From contig CADCXA010000044.1 of NCBI GenBank assembly GCA_902806565.1, forward strand, positions 372,001 to 436,000: 64,000 bases of DNA. Reading direction: 5' to 3'. The notes beneath the pieces are model-generated. The model had not been told where the DNA came from, ran no database searches, and saw nothing but the letters and a program-made list of their open reading frames with translations. Position 1 is the first letter of the stretch; the number at the start of each line of letters is the position of its first letter. Position numbers and translations under genes: made by a program. This document shows, piece by piece, positions 36,001 to 48,731 of this stretch. This DNA comes from Hypoxylon rubiginosum. Lineage: Eukaryota > Ascomycota > Sordariomycetes > Xylariales > Hypoxylaceae.

Positions 36001-37200
36001 TGGTTTCGTCATTTCCAGCAGCTCCAAGACGATGATCAATTCGTACGGCGAATGTGCAACTTTGTTCAGGATGAACAATCTACTCTTGAGGCCTGTGTTA
36101 TCGATGATATACTCTGGAACTACAACAACCCATTCTTCATAGCTATGACTCGACGAACCTGGCAAGACAGAGAGGTAATTCGTATCAGCCCCCTTCTGTG
36201 TATGGTGAGCTTTAACTTTTCACCCTTCTCTCATGATGTTGAGCTCGATACAGTTCTTTTGCCAGGCTTTGACGACATCACAGTTCGAAATTTGAAGCGG
36301 CAGACACTGCTCCATATTGCCTGCATCCGTGGGAACAGCGCAATCGTCAAAGATCTGCTCGAGTTTGAGCGCATCAAACGAGGTTCCTGCCTTTCTCTCT
36401 TAGTTACGGAGGATTATGAGGGTATAATTCCCATGCATGAAGCAGGGGACGACGATGTTGTCGAGACCCTATTAAGATACGAGATGCTTGAATCACAGAT
36501 TCAACCGGCCGACGATGGTTTCTGCACCAGTAAACTCCTCGATTGGCAAGACAAAGACGGCGAGACTGTTCTGGTTCGTCTGATACGAAGGTGCAGCGAC
36601 GATTACCTAGAGCAGATGCTCACAAGATATTGCCCGGGACCCAACCAGTCACTGGATGACATTATATGGATCGCGACGCAGAGCCGGAAAATAAAGACGG
36701 TCAAAGTTCTTATCAAGAACAAACCAAATATAAAGTCCATGAAAAGCTCTCAAGATACTCTCCATATCCCACCCTTGCATTTGGCTACGCTGAAGGGTGA
36801 CTTAGAGATGGTAAAGCTTCTTCTTGATTGGGGGGTGGGAATTCACACAATAGGAAATCGGTTTGGGCCGGTCATTTGCGCAGCTGCATTCTCCAATAAA
36901 CCTGAGGTAGTTGAATATCTTATTGGCCGAGGAGCTAACATCAATGATTCTGGAGAGGCATATGGTACAGCCTTGGGAGTGGCAGTAGAATACCACTATC
37001 ATAATATGGTGAAATTTCTACTCGAAAAGGGAGCAGATATCAATGCTGGAGGGGGGAGGCATGGAACGCCTTTAGGGGTAGCCGCGTGGTATCAAAAGTC
37101 AGATATGGTGAAGTTACTTATCGAAAAAGGTGCAGATATAAGACTATTGGGCGTAAATGAGAGGGCAAAAGCGGAAAGAATCATGAGATATGCCTCATAA
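33096..37200 (+). CDS. NLR protein: novel N-terminal domain, NACHT, ankyrin repeats
   Basis: Six exons: 33096-33744, 33799-34056, 34103-34426, 34486-34510 (25 nt), 34579-35129 and 35195-37200. Their sum is exactly 1271 codons (1270 residues). Residues 1-120 are disordered and Pro/Glu-rich; 120-400 are helical and unrecognised, ending in a coiled-coil-like KLNTRNSACIELKSRAESEL. NACHT: P-loop GSMGTGKT (409-416), Walker B FVIDALDEC (Asp518), ISSRPHV sensor. A long winged-helix and helical region follows. From about residue 965 to the end are ankyrin repeats, the clearest being PPLHLATLKGDLEMVKLLL and three following units ending in EKGAD. This is the architecture of fungal allorecognition NLRs: repeats sense, NACHT oligomerises, the N-terminus signals. 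It sits head-to-tail behind another NLR. Every junction restores a known motif, so the gene looks intact. Confidence 0.85.
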
Positions 37201-38477
37201 AGATTAGATTCAAGTATATAGATAATATTCTGTACCTAAAACGTTATATTCTTATTTGCAAACTTTTGTATTAACCGGGTTTATCTAGGAATCGTGACTA
37301 TTTGAGAATTCGATGATCAAGGCAACGAAAATTAAGGCATGCTAAATGCGAACATGGTGATGGGGGCGATGGGAGCGACAGGGGCAACGGGTGAGGATGA
37401 AGAGTACCTGTTATGGAGAACTTGGCTATGAACTATGAGGAACTTCAATGACGACATTCACATGTTTTCCGGCTGTCTAGATACCCTATGGATATGTCAA
37501 GTCCTTGCCGAGGCTAGTCGGGAGAACCTAATATGACTGGCATATTCTACTTATTAAGTAGAAATTGAGATGACTACCGTCCTAGGCAACTAGGTGATTT
37601 CAAATACCTCTTAAGGTGCGTATAGGAAAAAGAACAGGTGGTCAAGCTGGTGGCAGTGACCGAAGAGCATGCGCAAGCCATCACTCGATAGCAAGCTTAG
37701 AAAGACCCATACAATAACATCACAAATTTCCTCAACATCTAAAACACTCAAAAAAAATTTTTTTGTACCGACGGCCTCGTCTCCCACCCCCAATCGCAGG
37801 CCCCTCTCCTGTCCCGAGCGGGACAGATAGCAGGAACCGGTCGAGGGATGGGAGGGCAAACGGTCAATTCGCATTAAAAAAATCCGAACCAACCCAAAGC
37901 CCCCACCCAAAAAGATCCCTCCTGGGACCGTCGGCGCGTATCATCAGTTTCCTTTCGAGAAAGGAAACGATACGTGGGACGACTCTAAAGAACGAGTGCG
38001 CCCCATTCAATGTACCGCATGGATTACAGAGCTGCAAGGAAGGATCTCGCCTTGTGCTCCACCTTGCCGCGCGGAAAGTAAGAAGAGGATGTGATGGAAA
38101 ATAGGGGTGTTGGAAACTGGGCGGGATGGATGAGCCGTAGAGACGGGGCAGGTCACGGAAGTAGGCATAGGGGGAAGGAGAAAATAAAGAAGAGTCAAAA
38201 GAACGGGGCGGCGGCGTAGAAAGCCGTTCATCGAGCATTCAGGACACAAGGCAAAGAAACCGAAGGACACCCAAGTCATCTTCATAATTCGCCATCTTCC
38301 GCGCGATACCGCGGCCGCGATCCTAGACTCCTCAGACGTCAGCGAGGGGTATCGTACATTATCTCCCATTTTTTTCATCACACACACACATCTCTCCCCT
38401 CCGTCGTGCTGTTGTAATCAATTAGGTAATCATTAGTACACATCAACCGAAAGGGGACCAAGGACCAAGCATAGCGG
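37201..38477. other. Intergenic, convergent gene ends
   Basis: 1.3 kb between the 3' ends of the NACHT-ankyrin gene and NUP37. No gene supported. A T-run (37750-37763) and a CA microsatellite near 38380 are the only simple repeats noted. Confidence 0.5.
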
Positions 38478-40751
38478 CTAAGAGTCGAAGATGACCTTCT
38501 TACGGCCCCTCCCCCTCCCGCTATCCATGGCGTCCAGCTCGCGGTCGATCTCCATGATATCCAGCATCTCGACCTCGACGTCCCGGTCGTCCTCGTCGTC
38601 CTGCTGCTCGACGTCCGCCGCCGCGTTCAGGCTGTCGGCGAACGCGAACCCGCCGCCGCTCCGTGGTCTAGACGGCAGCCGCGTAAACGGGGCCGGCTGG
38701 TCCTGGCCCGGAGGAGGTAGGGTACCGCGCGACGGCGAGCCGCCGTCGAACGTGTCGTCGTCGAGTGCCGATCTCGAGATCTTCCTCCGCGGCCCGACGG
38801 ATAGGTTGTAGGCCACGCTGCCCGGCTGCTCGGGCCGCGGGTACACGACGATGGCGCTGTTCTCCCCGGCACGCTCGCTCAGCCGCTTCCGGCGGCCGAC
38901 GACGCCGCCAATCCTAGTGCCGACCACCGTATCGCTCTCCCGGACGACCACCAGCCGCGTCTCGCCGCGCACCAGCAGCTCGACGGGCAGGCCCTCGCCG
39001 CCGCCGTCGCCGCCCTCGGGAGAGGAGGAGAAGAAGCGGACGACGGCGCCGACGCCGGTGCAGCGCTCGCCCATCAGCCCGACGCTCAGGTCGTTCAGGC
39101 GGACCATGCGGGTGGGCTGCGCCCCGCTGAAGAGGTTGACGCCGCCGCCGGCCCCCTTGCGTATCTGCGCGTCCCAGAACTTGAGGACGCCGGGGATGAC
39201 GAAAACGTGCTCGGCGCCTCCTATCCACAGGGCAACACTCTCGTCAGCCGTGGTAGTGGTACTGGCCGGTACCGACGTGACCACAATGCCTCCCTTAACA
39301 GAAGCCAGACGTTCAGGCCCGTGAGACGCAGCTAGGGCATCGCGTCTAGAATGGGGTGTCATGGGCACAAAGTCCGAACCGTTGCCGGACATGCGCTGGG
39401 ACGCCGGGTTTCGCAGAGGACTCGTGCCCTCGACATACCCGGACACGTTAAATTCCGTCAACGCGTCGCCGCGAATGCCAGATCCGGGTTTGCCGAAGAG
39501 GGCAGGTCCCTGCGGAGATACGCCGTCGATGTCCCATATGCCCCATTGGCCGTCCGCCAGGAGGACAAAAATCGCACGGCCGTGGGCGATCCAGGAGGCG
39601 GCAAGAATTGGCTTTCGCGACGAACTAGGACGAGCGAATGGCGGGTAAAATGATATGAGCCAAGAGCCCTGAGAAGGGAATGGACCCTCTGACATGTCGT
39701 CCGGGGCCATCGAGGCGAGCGCGTAATCGTAGATTCTTACTGCGTCGGGCGAGGCATTGCATAGTAATTGGGTGGAATGGGTCGGGTTGAAGGAGATGGA
39801 AGTGAGAGGCTTGGGTAGATACTCGGCTTGGAACGGTTCGATGCGTTTACCCGTCTTGGGTATGTTTCCCAAAGGCACGTCCCATAGTCGTAGGGTGCCA
39901 CAAGCATCACTGGCGTGGGCAGCTACTATAACTCGCGGTGCTGCTCTAGATTCTGAGCGCGATCGCTCACTCGACTTGTTGCGCTCTGCCGCGGTCTTTG
40001 ACTTGACGAGGGTCATTGCTAGACCATCACTACACTTGGTCTGGCCATGGAGCGGCGTCAGTGTCTCGCCCCATTTGCCGTTGCCAGCTTTTCCAGCTAG
40101 TAGGTTTTCTTGTAGCTCTGCTCGTGCCTTGCTGAGGGGAGAGGGTGGAACGAGCGGTAAGGTAATGAGAAAGACTTCGCGGGTAGCACATGAAGCCGCG
40201 AAGACAATCTTCTCTTTCAGGATTTCCGCACCTCCCCATGCCGCATCTTCAGCTACGCACGGTGTTATGGGTAGTGTGGCTAGATGGAGGACGGCGGTGC
40301 CGAATTCCAGATCGAGTGTTTGCGTGATTTCGGGGTAAGGCGCATCCCCATCGACGGATTCCTCAAACTGGGGCTCGTTGACGAATGGTCCTCCCTTGCT
40401 CGGGGCAGCGTCTTCATCGTCGGAGTCGAGGATCATGACAGCATCGGCAGGAGGTTTGCCATTCTGCTTGGATGTAGGGCCACGCTCAGCTTCTTTGGCA
40501 ACTTCGGGTTTGAATCGGCGTCCTCCGCGCCACACGATTGTTATGCCGTTTTCATGGCCGTAGATTAGGATCGTAGCACCTTGCGGCGAGAGGACAGGAT
40601 AGGCCTGGACGGCGTGGATACGACTGGTAAGATTATAACTAGTACGCACAATACGTTAGATAGAAGTAAAGTAGTCGGCCATAGAGAACACATACGTGTA
40701 CTGAGTATTCTGGGCCGTGCGGCGCACACGAGGGACCGTGGTCGGAGCCAT
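38478..40751 (-). CDS. NUP37: Nucleoporin Nup37 (WD40, fungal long form)
   Basis: Two exons, 40751-40696 and 40638-38478, with a 57-bp intron; 739 codons (738 residues). The first exon supplies the N-terminus (MAPTTVPRVRRTAQNTQYT) and joins in frame to YNLTSRIHAVQAYP. It has the fungal Nup37 series: SPQGATILIYGHENGITIVWRGG, ILDSDDEDA, PYPEITQTLDLEFGTAVLHLA, TLRLWDVPLG, FNPTHSTQLL, SQGSWLISFYPPFAR, DGQWGIWDIDG and FVPMTPHSRRDA. These form a degenerate beta-propeller followed by an acidic region (DVEQQDDEDDRDVEVEMLDIMEI) and a basic end. In the nuclear pore Nup37 binds Nup120 in the Y-complex. The length fits filamentous fungal orthologues, which are much longer than the animal protein. No lesions are seen. 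Confidence 0.82.
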
Positions 40752-42418
40752 GGTTGGTGGCAGGCAGGGCTTCAGACGAGAGCAGCCTGGAGTTTCAATA
40801 GAAGGAAACAAGCCAACTAGTTGAGGTTCTCAACGCATCTTAGAATCGTAACAGAATCCAAAGCTATCTGAGAGTCAGTTCCGAGTAGAAAAAGTGAATT
40901 ATGATGCGTGGTGAGATGCAAATAACATCTAGACGAACTGTCGCGACTTCTGTAATGGATACGCGACGAATGGACGTTGCTTAGGATCATGTCCCTTGTT
41001 AGAAATTCTCGAAGTCACGTGATCGTTAAAATCGCACTGACCAGGGCCGACGTTCTCTAAGGTACGGTACGGAAATACATCTACACTATTCGCATGCAAC
41101 AAGGAGAATCATATTCAAAACGTCTAGAAATCTGAAAAACTATTTCAATAACTTCTATAAAATTATTCAAACCCCCCGTTCATAACCAGAGCGGTCAGGA
41201 GATCAAAAGCCATCAATAAAAAGTGCTTGATATGCCAATACCCATCTGCTATCAAACCGCTTGTCAAAAAGACCCTCCAAGATATCCATTCCCGGAGTTT
41301 CAGAGTCGACGATCTCAGCGTCATTCCTAAGCAGGGTCGCGGCCGATCGTTATTGGCATTTTCGGTACACACCCGTACAACCCGCCCGCTGCCACGCCGA
41401 CAATCAGCCTTTCCCCCCCAGCCCCCAAGAAGATCGCCAGGAGGTAACCAGCAAAAAGGATTTACTATTAAACCCAGACCAAAGAATCATAGCCACACGT
41501 GTGCGGCCAGAGATCCGGGGTTCGACAATCTAACTCGTCCAGCGCTTAAGAATTGCCGTCATCCAAATTACCCCGGATTCAAACTTGTCCAGAGAATTGT
41601 GACTCCCATGTATCTCATGTATCTCATGTATCAATCACCACTTTGTATTGTTTCACAAAGTACACCGGCGGTTTCATTGAACGTTACTCAACCATTTATT
41701 AGATGCTTAGCTAGGGAACGATGCTCTACTGTTTGCTTGTCCACGCCAAATACGTAGGATACGGCAGAAAATTTTGTATTACCAACATGTAGTATGTCAC
41801 AAACCCATCAACGGAGTGTCTCCGGAACCACGAGAATCCATGCACAAATGCCTAGCCATTTGGACTATCTGAATAATGTACAGCAAAGTCCCCTTCAATG
41901 ACCACTGATACCTAAAAACCCCCTATCGGGACTCTCCGTACGCATCCAAATCAAGCTGGTATATCCGCGGCAGATCCTCGTGGGACCAGGTAAACCCCTC
42001 CGCTTGATCTCCTATTAATTCCCTCACGTAGCCTAGTGGCTCGGATGGGAATCGTTTTGATATTTGCGTCCTCTCTCCTCCTATCGGGCCTGGGCCCTAC
42101 AACATCTCGCGGGAAAGTTGGGAAGTTGGTGTCGAACGGCATGTTGTGACAAGGCCGGCCAACTAGCTGTAAAAGAAAAGGAGAGTACGGCGTAGTGTAA
42201 AACTTCATCGGTAAATTCTAGATCGATGGTCACACCCTAGATTTGTGATCATCGAATGTGCTTTGTTCCCTACGCCTCAATACATATAACGCCTGGGGAT
42301 CGTCGGGTCTGATCGATCGCTCAATGACGAATGGCCACCATGAAACGCCGTCGATGCCGATGAGAATGAAAAGTGTTACAAGCGGAAGTCGTTCGTCGTA
42401 ATATCTGCCATGAGGGTA
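40752..42418. other. Intergenic, no gene seen
   Basis: 1.7 kb between NUP37 and the WSC gene's 3' end. A short ATCTCATGT tandem repeat lies at about 41610-41632. Frames near 41227-41757 are not similar to anything I know. Confidence 0.45.
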
Positions 42419-43419
42419 TCAAGCATTGGTAACCTAAAACAGTTAGACCACGTAACCATCTGGCTGGATATCTGCATTGCGTACCCTTAGGATTCTACGC
42501 GAGTAATCTTGGTTGTCGGCGATGCTACCGTCGCTCATTCGTCGGTTCATGACGGGGTCGAGGCGAGAGTCCGACATGGAGAGACCACCGCTGCTGCTTG
42601 GAGGCTTTCCGCCACCACTGATAAAGGCGTTGACGGCAGCATTGCGTCGGTGCTCCTCTTCGATTTCAGCATTCCTCTTTCGGCGTAGCCAGAAGAATAT
42701 TCCTCCGATGATACCAGATACGCAGACGACACCGACAACAACACCAGCGGCAATACCAGCAACGTTAGGACCACCGGAACTGCTATCAGGTTCAGAGGAA
42801 GCAGTAATAGTCTCGATAGTATCTAGATGCCTAGTTAGTAGGACGACGTTAGATGTTCAGATATAAATCGGTACATACCGGAAGTATTAGCTGGAGCCTC
42901 AGATACTGAGCTAGTCTTCGTCGCCTCGGCGCTGGAAGTGCTGCTAGACGAGGAGCTGGATTCTGCTGACTCGCCAACGGTTACTCTGACACCGGTATTG
43001 TAAACAGTGTAGGTGTCAAGACCACCGCCTATTAAAAAAATAATTAGTTACGGAGTCATGGGATTACAAGTGAGGGGATCTCCCATACAAGCTTCGCTAT
43101 CAAAACCGGGACACGGTTCGGTGCATTGGTCATCGTCAACCAGATCGGCCTTGCTGGGATATTCGTCACCGCAATAGCAATCGTGCGAGTTGGAAGCAGC
43201 AGCAACCTTGTTTTTGCCACGACACAATTCTGTGCATTTGCCCTGCGTATTGAATGGGACTTCACCCTGGCTCGTCATCGTGCCGAATGATTTGTAGCAT
43301 CCATGGACTGTGTCCGTACCAGATATCGGGTCCTCCGCGGGCTTTTCTTTGGTATCTGTGGCCGACGAAATGGAGGCGAAGGCCAAGACGGCCGCAACGG
43401 CGAATCGACGAAGCGACAT
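42419..43419 (-). CDS. WSC-domain cell-wall integrity sensor
   Basis: Four exons: 43419-43089, 43028-42879, 42822-42485 and 42433-42419 (15 nt), giving 278 codons (277 residues). There is a signal peptide (RRFAVAAVLAFASISSA). The WSC domain has its cysteine pattern: GCYKSFG, GKCTELCRGK, DCYCGDEYP, CTEPCPGFDSEAC. The last of these Cys is rebuilt only by splicing (T|GC), which fixes the first intron. A Ser-rich, probably O-mannosylated stretch follows, then one transmembrane helix (GIAAGVVVGVVCVSGIIGGIFF). The cytosolic tail of about 70 residues contains GSIADNQDYSRRILR and ends VTNA. Such type I plasma-membrane sensors feel wall stress and signal through Rom2, Rho1 and Pkc1. The final 15-nt exon matches the usual end of the family. 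It has a very long (4.4 kb) upstream region. Confidence 0.87.
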
Positions 43420-46400
43420 GATGATGAAGATATGTCGGGTGTATTTAGTCGAAATGTGACGGTCGATTAAGTATAGTCAAGTTCCGATACTCTCAAACCG
43501 GTCAACGACTAGAGAGGATGGGAGTCGAATGGTTCGCTTGAAGATGTAATCTCCTCTAGGGAGTGAGTCGCAAAATTGAGTGCCGTATTCCGTTATACTC
43601 CGGCTGTTTGTCAAATAAGACTGCCTCTACGATCTGGCTCGGGAACACGGGGTCCTATTCATAGATCAAGACGACAGGTTCTTTGACGATTTGGTTCTTG
43701 CCGATTGTACCAGGCCGTATTTGTACTTGAACGACGCCCTTCTTTCTCTCCTTTATATTTCAGGAGAGGATGACGTTGTGGTGAAAGAGACGCGTGCGAA
43801 AACAATGGACAACTAAATTATAACCTTGGTTAGATTCCTTGTTCAACTAATTGCCGCCTCCCTCATATCGTCTTTGATGAGTTTCCGGCAGATTGAATAT
43901 GGTGCTAGGTAATCGGGATGAATGTATAGTAGTAGACGTAGTAGTCGGTAAGGAACGAACGATGGTAGGCGAGTCGGTCGCGGTGTATGTATGTATCCAA
44001 GTCGAGGAATATGAAGGAAAGGATGGTTTATGGTTCTGCTCACCCGTGCTTCTTTTTTCTGTTCGGCGAGGTCAAGATTTACAATGACCTTGTCATGAAA
44101 CACCCAGTCACGATGTTGCGAGGGTGAAGTGGGAAAGGAACAAAAGCACTAAAAATCTAGAAGGAGAAAAACGAGAGTCACGTCGAGATCAGACGAGGGA
44201 AACGAGTGGACTGACTGGCCTGCGTAACTAAGGGAGTGTGGGAATGGGGGTTGTTTTTGCTGGGAAGTGCAGGTTCGGGGAGGGGGTAGGACGAAAGGGG
44301 AGAAGAGGGAGGGAGAGAGACACGAGGAAGATGGATGCAGAGGTGAGTTTGAGAGAAACACACACACAGGGCTTGGGGGGGTTGGATGGGTCCCCGGTAA
44401 GAAAAGAGTCCACTTTAGGGTACCTGATATACAGTGTAGGTAGTACCTGTATGTACAGTAGTGGTAGTGGTAGTGGTAGTGGTGGTGGTAGTAGTAGTAC
44501 ACATACCTGTGATGCCTTTTCAATGCCTGTATTGCCTGTAATTGCCTGTAGGTTGTCTGTATCTGTAGTAGTAATGCCCTGAGCTACCTAGTACGTTCAG
44601 TGGTCGAGTGGTTGAAACTTGTGGTGACTTTGGTGTGGGCTGGTAAGGTGACTTGGCCTGAACCGAGTGCCCAGGTGCCCAGATGCCCAGATTTCCAGAT
44701 TTCCAGATTTTGGGGGGTGGATGGGATGGATTTGTTAGTGGGTTACATGCAGTTGTAGCGGCGGCTGCTTGATTCTTCAGGTTTCTTAGCAATACGGAAA
44801 AGTAAAAAGTGGGTACCTAATTCGAATGAGAGGCGTGTTCTTCACGGCCCTTTACTGAAAAGAGAATGGGAAGCGAGAGGATGGGAAATTACATCGGACC
44901 AGGGGAGGCGCAGGATTTTTGTCCACCTGCAAGTTATCAGTTAGGTACATTCATACAGTACACCATACCGTATCCCTTTGTTGCACATGCACCGTGTCAA
45001 TCTACCATTTTAATGTTGCACGATTGTCCTTTCAGGTCCTTTCATTTTCATATCTTACTCCCAATTGCTTATCACCTTGTAAATGATGTTCAATAATACC
45101 TAGGTAAATAAATTCATTTCGCTCTACTTGGACGCTTCAAATCCGTAGTCTTGTTATTAGTCTGTTCCTGACCTCCAGATTTTAGTTGGAAAATAATCCC
45201 ATATATTTCAACTCAATTGTTTCGCCAGGCTTATGTGCCTGTTGAATTCGGTTTAGGCCCTTGCAGTAGTTTTTTAGGCTGGCCAGTTTTAGCACTTTAG
45301 CTGCCACCAACCCCTGTATCCTTCCCGAGAACGACGGCTCTAGCAGTCGAGCCATCTGGCCATCCACCAATAAGTTTCCACATTTACATTCGTTGTACTA
45401 GCAGTCTCACGCGTTCCCCCACCCTCTTCGCTTGATTGGCCCTTTAATCAAAAAAGGGGTTGTAACATTCCCACCAGGCCTTGCCCTTTATGAACGTCTT
45501 CCCACCGCACGGGTTTGCTTAATACTGGGTTTTTTATCCACGCATAACATGATCAGCACCCGCCGAGCCAGAGATCGTCTTGGATTTTCCTAGCATATCT
45601 TTAGCGTTCCTGACGCTAACCTTATCGTCGCTAACTCACTTCGTATAATACCTAATTCGTATTGTAGCATTACTTTGTGCAACACCAGAAACGCCAGCGA
45701 TGGTGGAGTTGTGCACACCACCACGATCTTAAGTCACGAGAACTGGGTGTTTGCTTCAATCTTCCCCACCCTCTTACGGGACACTTTCAACCTAAATACA
45801 CTCTGCTACCAGTCAGCCGGTCACCATTCTTCTTCATTCCTATCACCAGAGGCTTAATATCGTGGACGACGGCCTTCGGCAATGGAAATGGCTGTTAAAC
45901 TATCCGACTATCTTAGTATGCTAGCAAAAACAGCAGCCAGATGACGACTTGCAAGTCTCGATCTGCATATCACTATTACGACGTACCGGTATTATCTTCA
46001 TGCATACATACTATTTATGTATCAGCGACGCCTGTCAATCAGTTTGCCAAGCTAGATTCGAAACAAGAAACACGGCAACAAACGGTCAAGCCGTGCAAGG
46101 ACCGTGTAACACAACAGTGATGGAATTGCTTCAAACTACTTGCGCAGCTACCCTTTCCGGTCATCGCGTTGTCAGCACTCTCTGTATTTCTCTCAGGATC
46201 AAAGATGCCAAGCGGAGTGCAAACTGCCACTCGCTGACCGACAGTCAGCTATTCTCCTACGTCGTCCAGAACTACTGTACTCAGACAAGCGAATTCGAGT
46301 CGTACATATCGGCTCGGTGACTGTCGCAATTCTTTTCTTCGCATTGAGCGCTTTATGATACGATACCTACCTGGGTACCGTTACAGAACATTTCACATCT

Positions 46401-47849
46401 GGCTTCGAATGGCTTGCATGATAAATGAATGAGGCTGAGGCTCCAAGCTTCCGAGCTTCCAAGCTTCCAAGCTTCGCGGCATTCTCCGTGCTTATTACTA
46501 TCCCTATTACTACATATTACTCCGTCGACTCCTTTTTTATATATACTTAGAAGGTACGTATTCCCTCGTGTCGCAGCCTTATTGCTCCTCAGCTCTCGTG
46601 TTCGGCGCTTTTGAACTTGGAAATTTCGGTCTCTTGCATAAATAGAGTCGCGTTCGTCATCGAGTCCCGTCCTATCATGTTATTGTGAAAGCTCACTTAT
46701 GATCGTAGCGACCAATCTCAATCGAGCTTAATACAGCATCTGCGTTTCTCCGGACTCCAAAGCTACAATTGGCAGTCGGAGGTATTAATGTGTATGAAAT
46801 TGAATGAGTTATTGAGACAAATAACAGATCTAGATGACTATTCCCACACATTGTTTTAAACCCCTAGAATCCTCCTGCGGCTGTCTACCACGAATTTACA
46901 TAGTCGCAGGCGAAGCTCCATTTCACAGCAATGTAGATCCTAAAATAGCACAATGCTCGTTCGATCATAAATTCACCAACTTCCCCATGCGATAAATCAA
47001 AGGACCTATTAACTCGCGAAGGAATTTTCCCGAAACTACGGCGCCGCTTACCTCGATAGAGGATCGATCCACGCAAGTGATTTTTAATTAAATAGATACA
47101 GTATGTACTATGTATTAGGTAGCCCTGGTAGCCTATGTCTCAGAGCTTCTACTCCGACCAGTTTCCCGGCTGGCCGCCCCGATTACTCCTCCAAATCGAG
47201 CAGTCGTGCCATCCGTTTCAGCCATCAACTCCTATCCATATATGCTCTCACTTCACTATTCTTTGCATATTCCTACCATCTCGCTGCTTCTCTACATATC
47301 GAGGACGACGACCATTTCCATGTGAAGCCTGGGCGTCGAATCTGACGTGGCGCGCCAACCGCCGCCAAGAATATCCGTTCTGACGGGTCATCCGGCTCCC
47401 TTTTCTCGGCATTGACACCTTCGGATCGAAATTACGAGGCTTGGCCAAGCCCAGACCGCCCAGATCGAAGCGGTCTCCACACTATTGTATTGTACAATAC
47501 ATTGTCTTCGAGGTGCGGGTCTCTGCGGTCTGCGGCCTTCGATGCATTCATATACATATGCGGTGCACATGTCATAAGAATAACAATATCTCCTTTCCGC
47601 TCTTGTTCGAGAACAATCTGCTCGGCACCGCCTCGTTAAATAGTCAGGAGTGCGAATCCACCTAAAGGTTCTGAGCACAGGCACGCGACCCAGGATTTAC
47701 AGCTTCAACTCCACAATTTTCAATTCCAGTTAACGAAAAGGGATAGCTGAGCCATGTCGACACATGAAATTCAAGTGCAATCATTGATAAAGTTGGCAGA
47801 ATATATAGGGTCTTTACATCGATCCCCATCATACGGATTGAAGTATACC
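43420..47849. other. 4.4-kb gene-poor region upstream of the WSC gene
   Basis: The first 1.2 kb is probably the 5' UTR and promoter of the WSC gene (purine-rich 44240-44340, GTA-rich microsatellite listed separately). Other simple repeats are CCCAGATTTCCAGATTT at about 44680-44710 and CCAAGCTTC units at about 46438-46476. A minus-strand frame at 45370-45182 and a plus-strand one at 45949-46320 are unrecognised and not supported as genes. Confidence 0.45.
44457..44500. repeat. (GTAGTG)n / (GTA)n microsatellite
   Basis: Trinucleotide-based simple repeat about 1 kb upstream of the WSC start codon. Seen directly; likely length-variable. Confidence 0.85.
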
Positions 47850-48731
47850 TCACAAATCTTTCACAGGCGCAGCTCCTCCCTTGCCTCCACTCCCATAGGT
47901 CCGGCGCGACTCTTTGCCGGCATCCTTATCAGCTTCGAACACCTTTACTTCAAGACTATCCATATACTTCACGACGTTATCCGCCTGCCACTTCTTAAAC
48001 GTCGCTCCGAGGCCTTCGTTCGAGTAGTCTTTGTCGTTGGCCTGGTCCTTGTGGTACTTGACGCGAATGAAATCGCTGTCGATAGTGGCCGGGTCAAGGG
48101 ACAAGCTAACGAGGGCGTTGATGACAGCCGTCTTGGGGATGATCTTGAACGTCCACGCCTGAATACATCATAAGCATCAACAGCTTTTTTTCAACCGTGA
48201 GTCGGGATCTAACTTTACCTCTTCGTGCTTGAACTGGATCAAGTCCCGGTCGTTGGTAACGACCTGGTACCCGTGGCTCTCGGCGCTCTTGAACAGCTTC
48301 GGCAGCGCGAACCACTGGCCCGCCATCTTGTACCGGTCGTTGGCGTAGACGAACTGGTCGTTGTATACGCAGTCCGGCGTGTACCGCTTCACGCGCTCCA
48401 CCGTCGGCTTCATCTCGTACAGCGCCAGGATGTCTTCCACGAGCGCCTTGCGCGCGGGGGATAGCGGTAGCGACTTAGAAGGGTCTGGCGTGTAGTCGCC
48501 GGTAGGGTGCGTCTGCCGCGCTTCGAAGTGCTCGCCGGGCAGCGAGGCGTCCTGCGGGAAGTGCGTCTTGTCGCTGCCTGTTGGCGGCGGCGGGCTCGAC
48601 GACGACGATGCCATCCTGACGGTTTGTCTGTAGAGCTGTGTGCTTACAATTGGTGCTGTTGATCGAACAGGCCGAAGAATCACGGTAGGTCGAACAGTAG
48701 TTCCAAGGATTCGGAGTGCAGTTCGCATCAT
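47850..48731 (-). CDS. Conserved fungal protein of unknown function
   Basis: Two exons, 48731-48219 and 48158-47850, with a 60-bp intron that rebuilds EE|AWTFKIIPKTAV; 273 residues. The first 40 or so residues are rich in Arg, Thr and Val with no acidic residue, like a mitochondrial presequence. A second Met at about residue 41 (MASSSSSPPPP) could start a cytosolic form. The core, with GSDKTHFP, GEHFEARQTHPTGDYTPDP, YTPDCVYNDQFVYANDRYKMAGQWFALPKLF, SDFIRVKYHKDQANDKDYS and FKKWQADNV, looks like a protein kept across ascomycetes. The short alpha+beta layout could be an NTF2/SnoaL-like fold; that is a guess. No catalytic motif is recognised. Function not assigned. Confidence 0.8.

Noticed and set aside
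39757..40338. 193-codon plus-strand frame opposite NUP37
   Set aside because: Antisense of a confident gene, no conserved features.
45280..45375. tRNA- or transposon-like segment (minus strand, GGATGGCCAGATGGCTCGAC)
   Set aside because: The D-arm resemblance is partial, there is no T arm at the right distance, and the overlapping small frame matches no family I know.
45949..46320. Possible 124-codon cysteine-containing gene
   Set aside because: Starts with a non-ATG frame, has no signal peptide or recognised family and no splice support.
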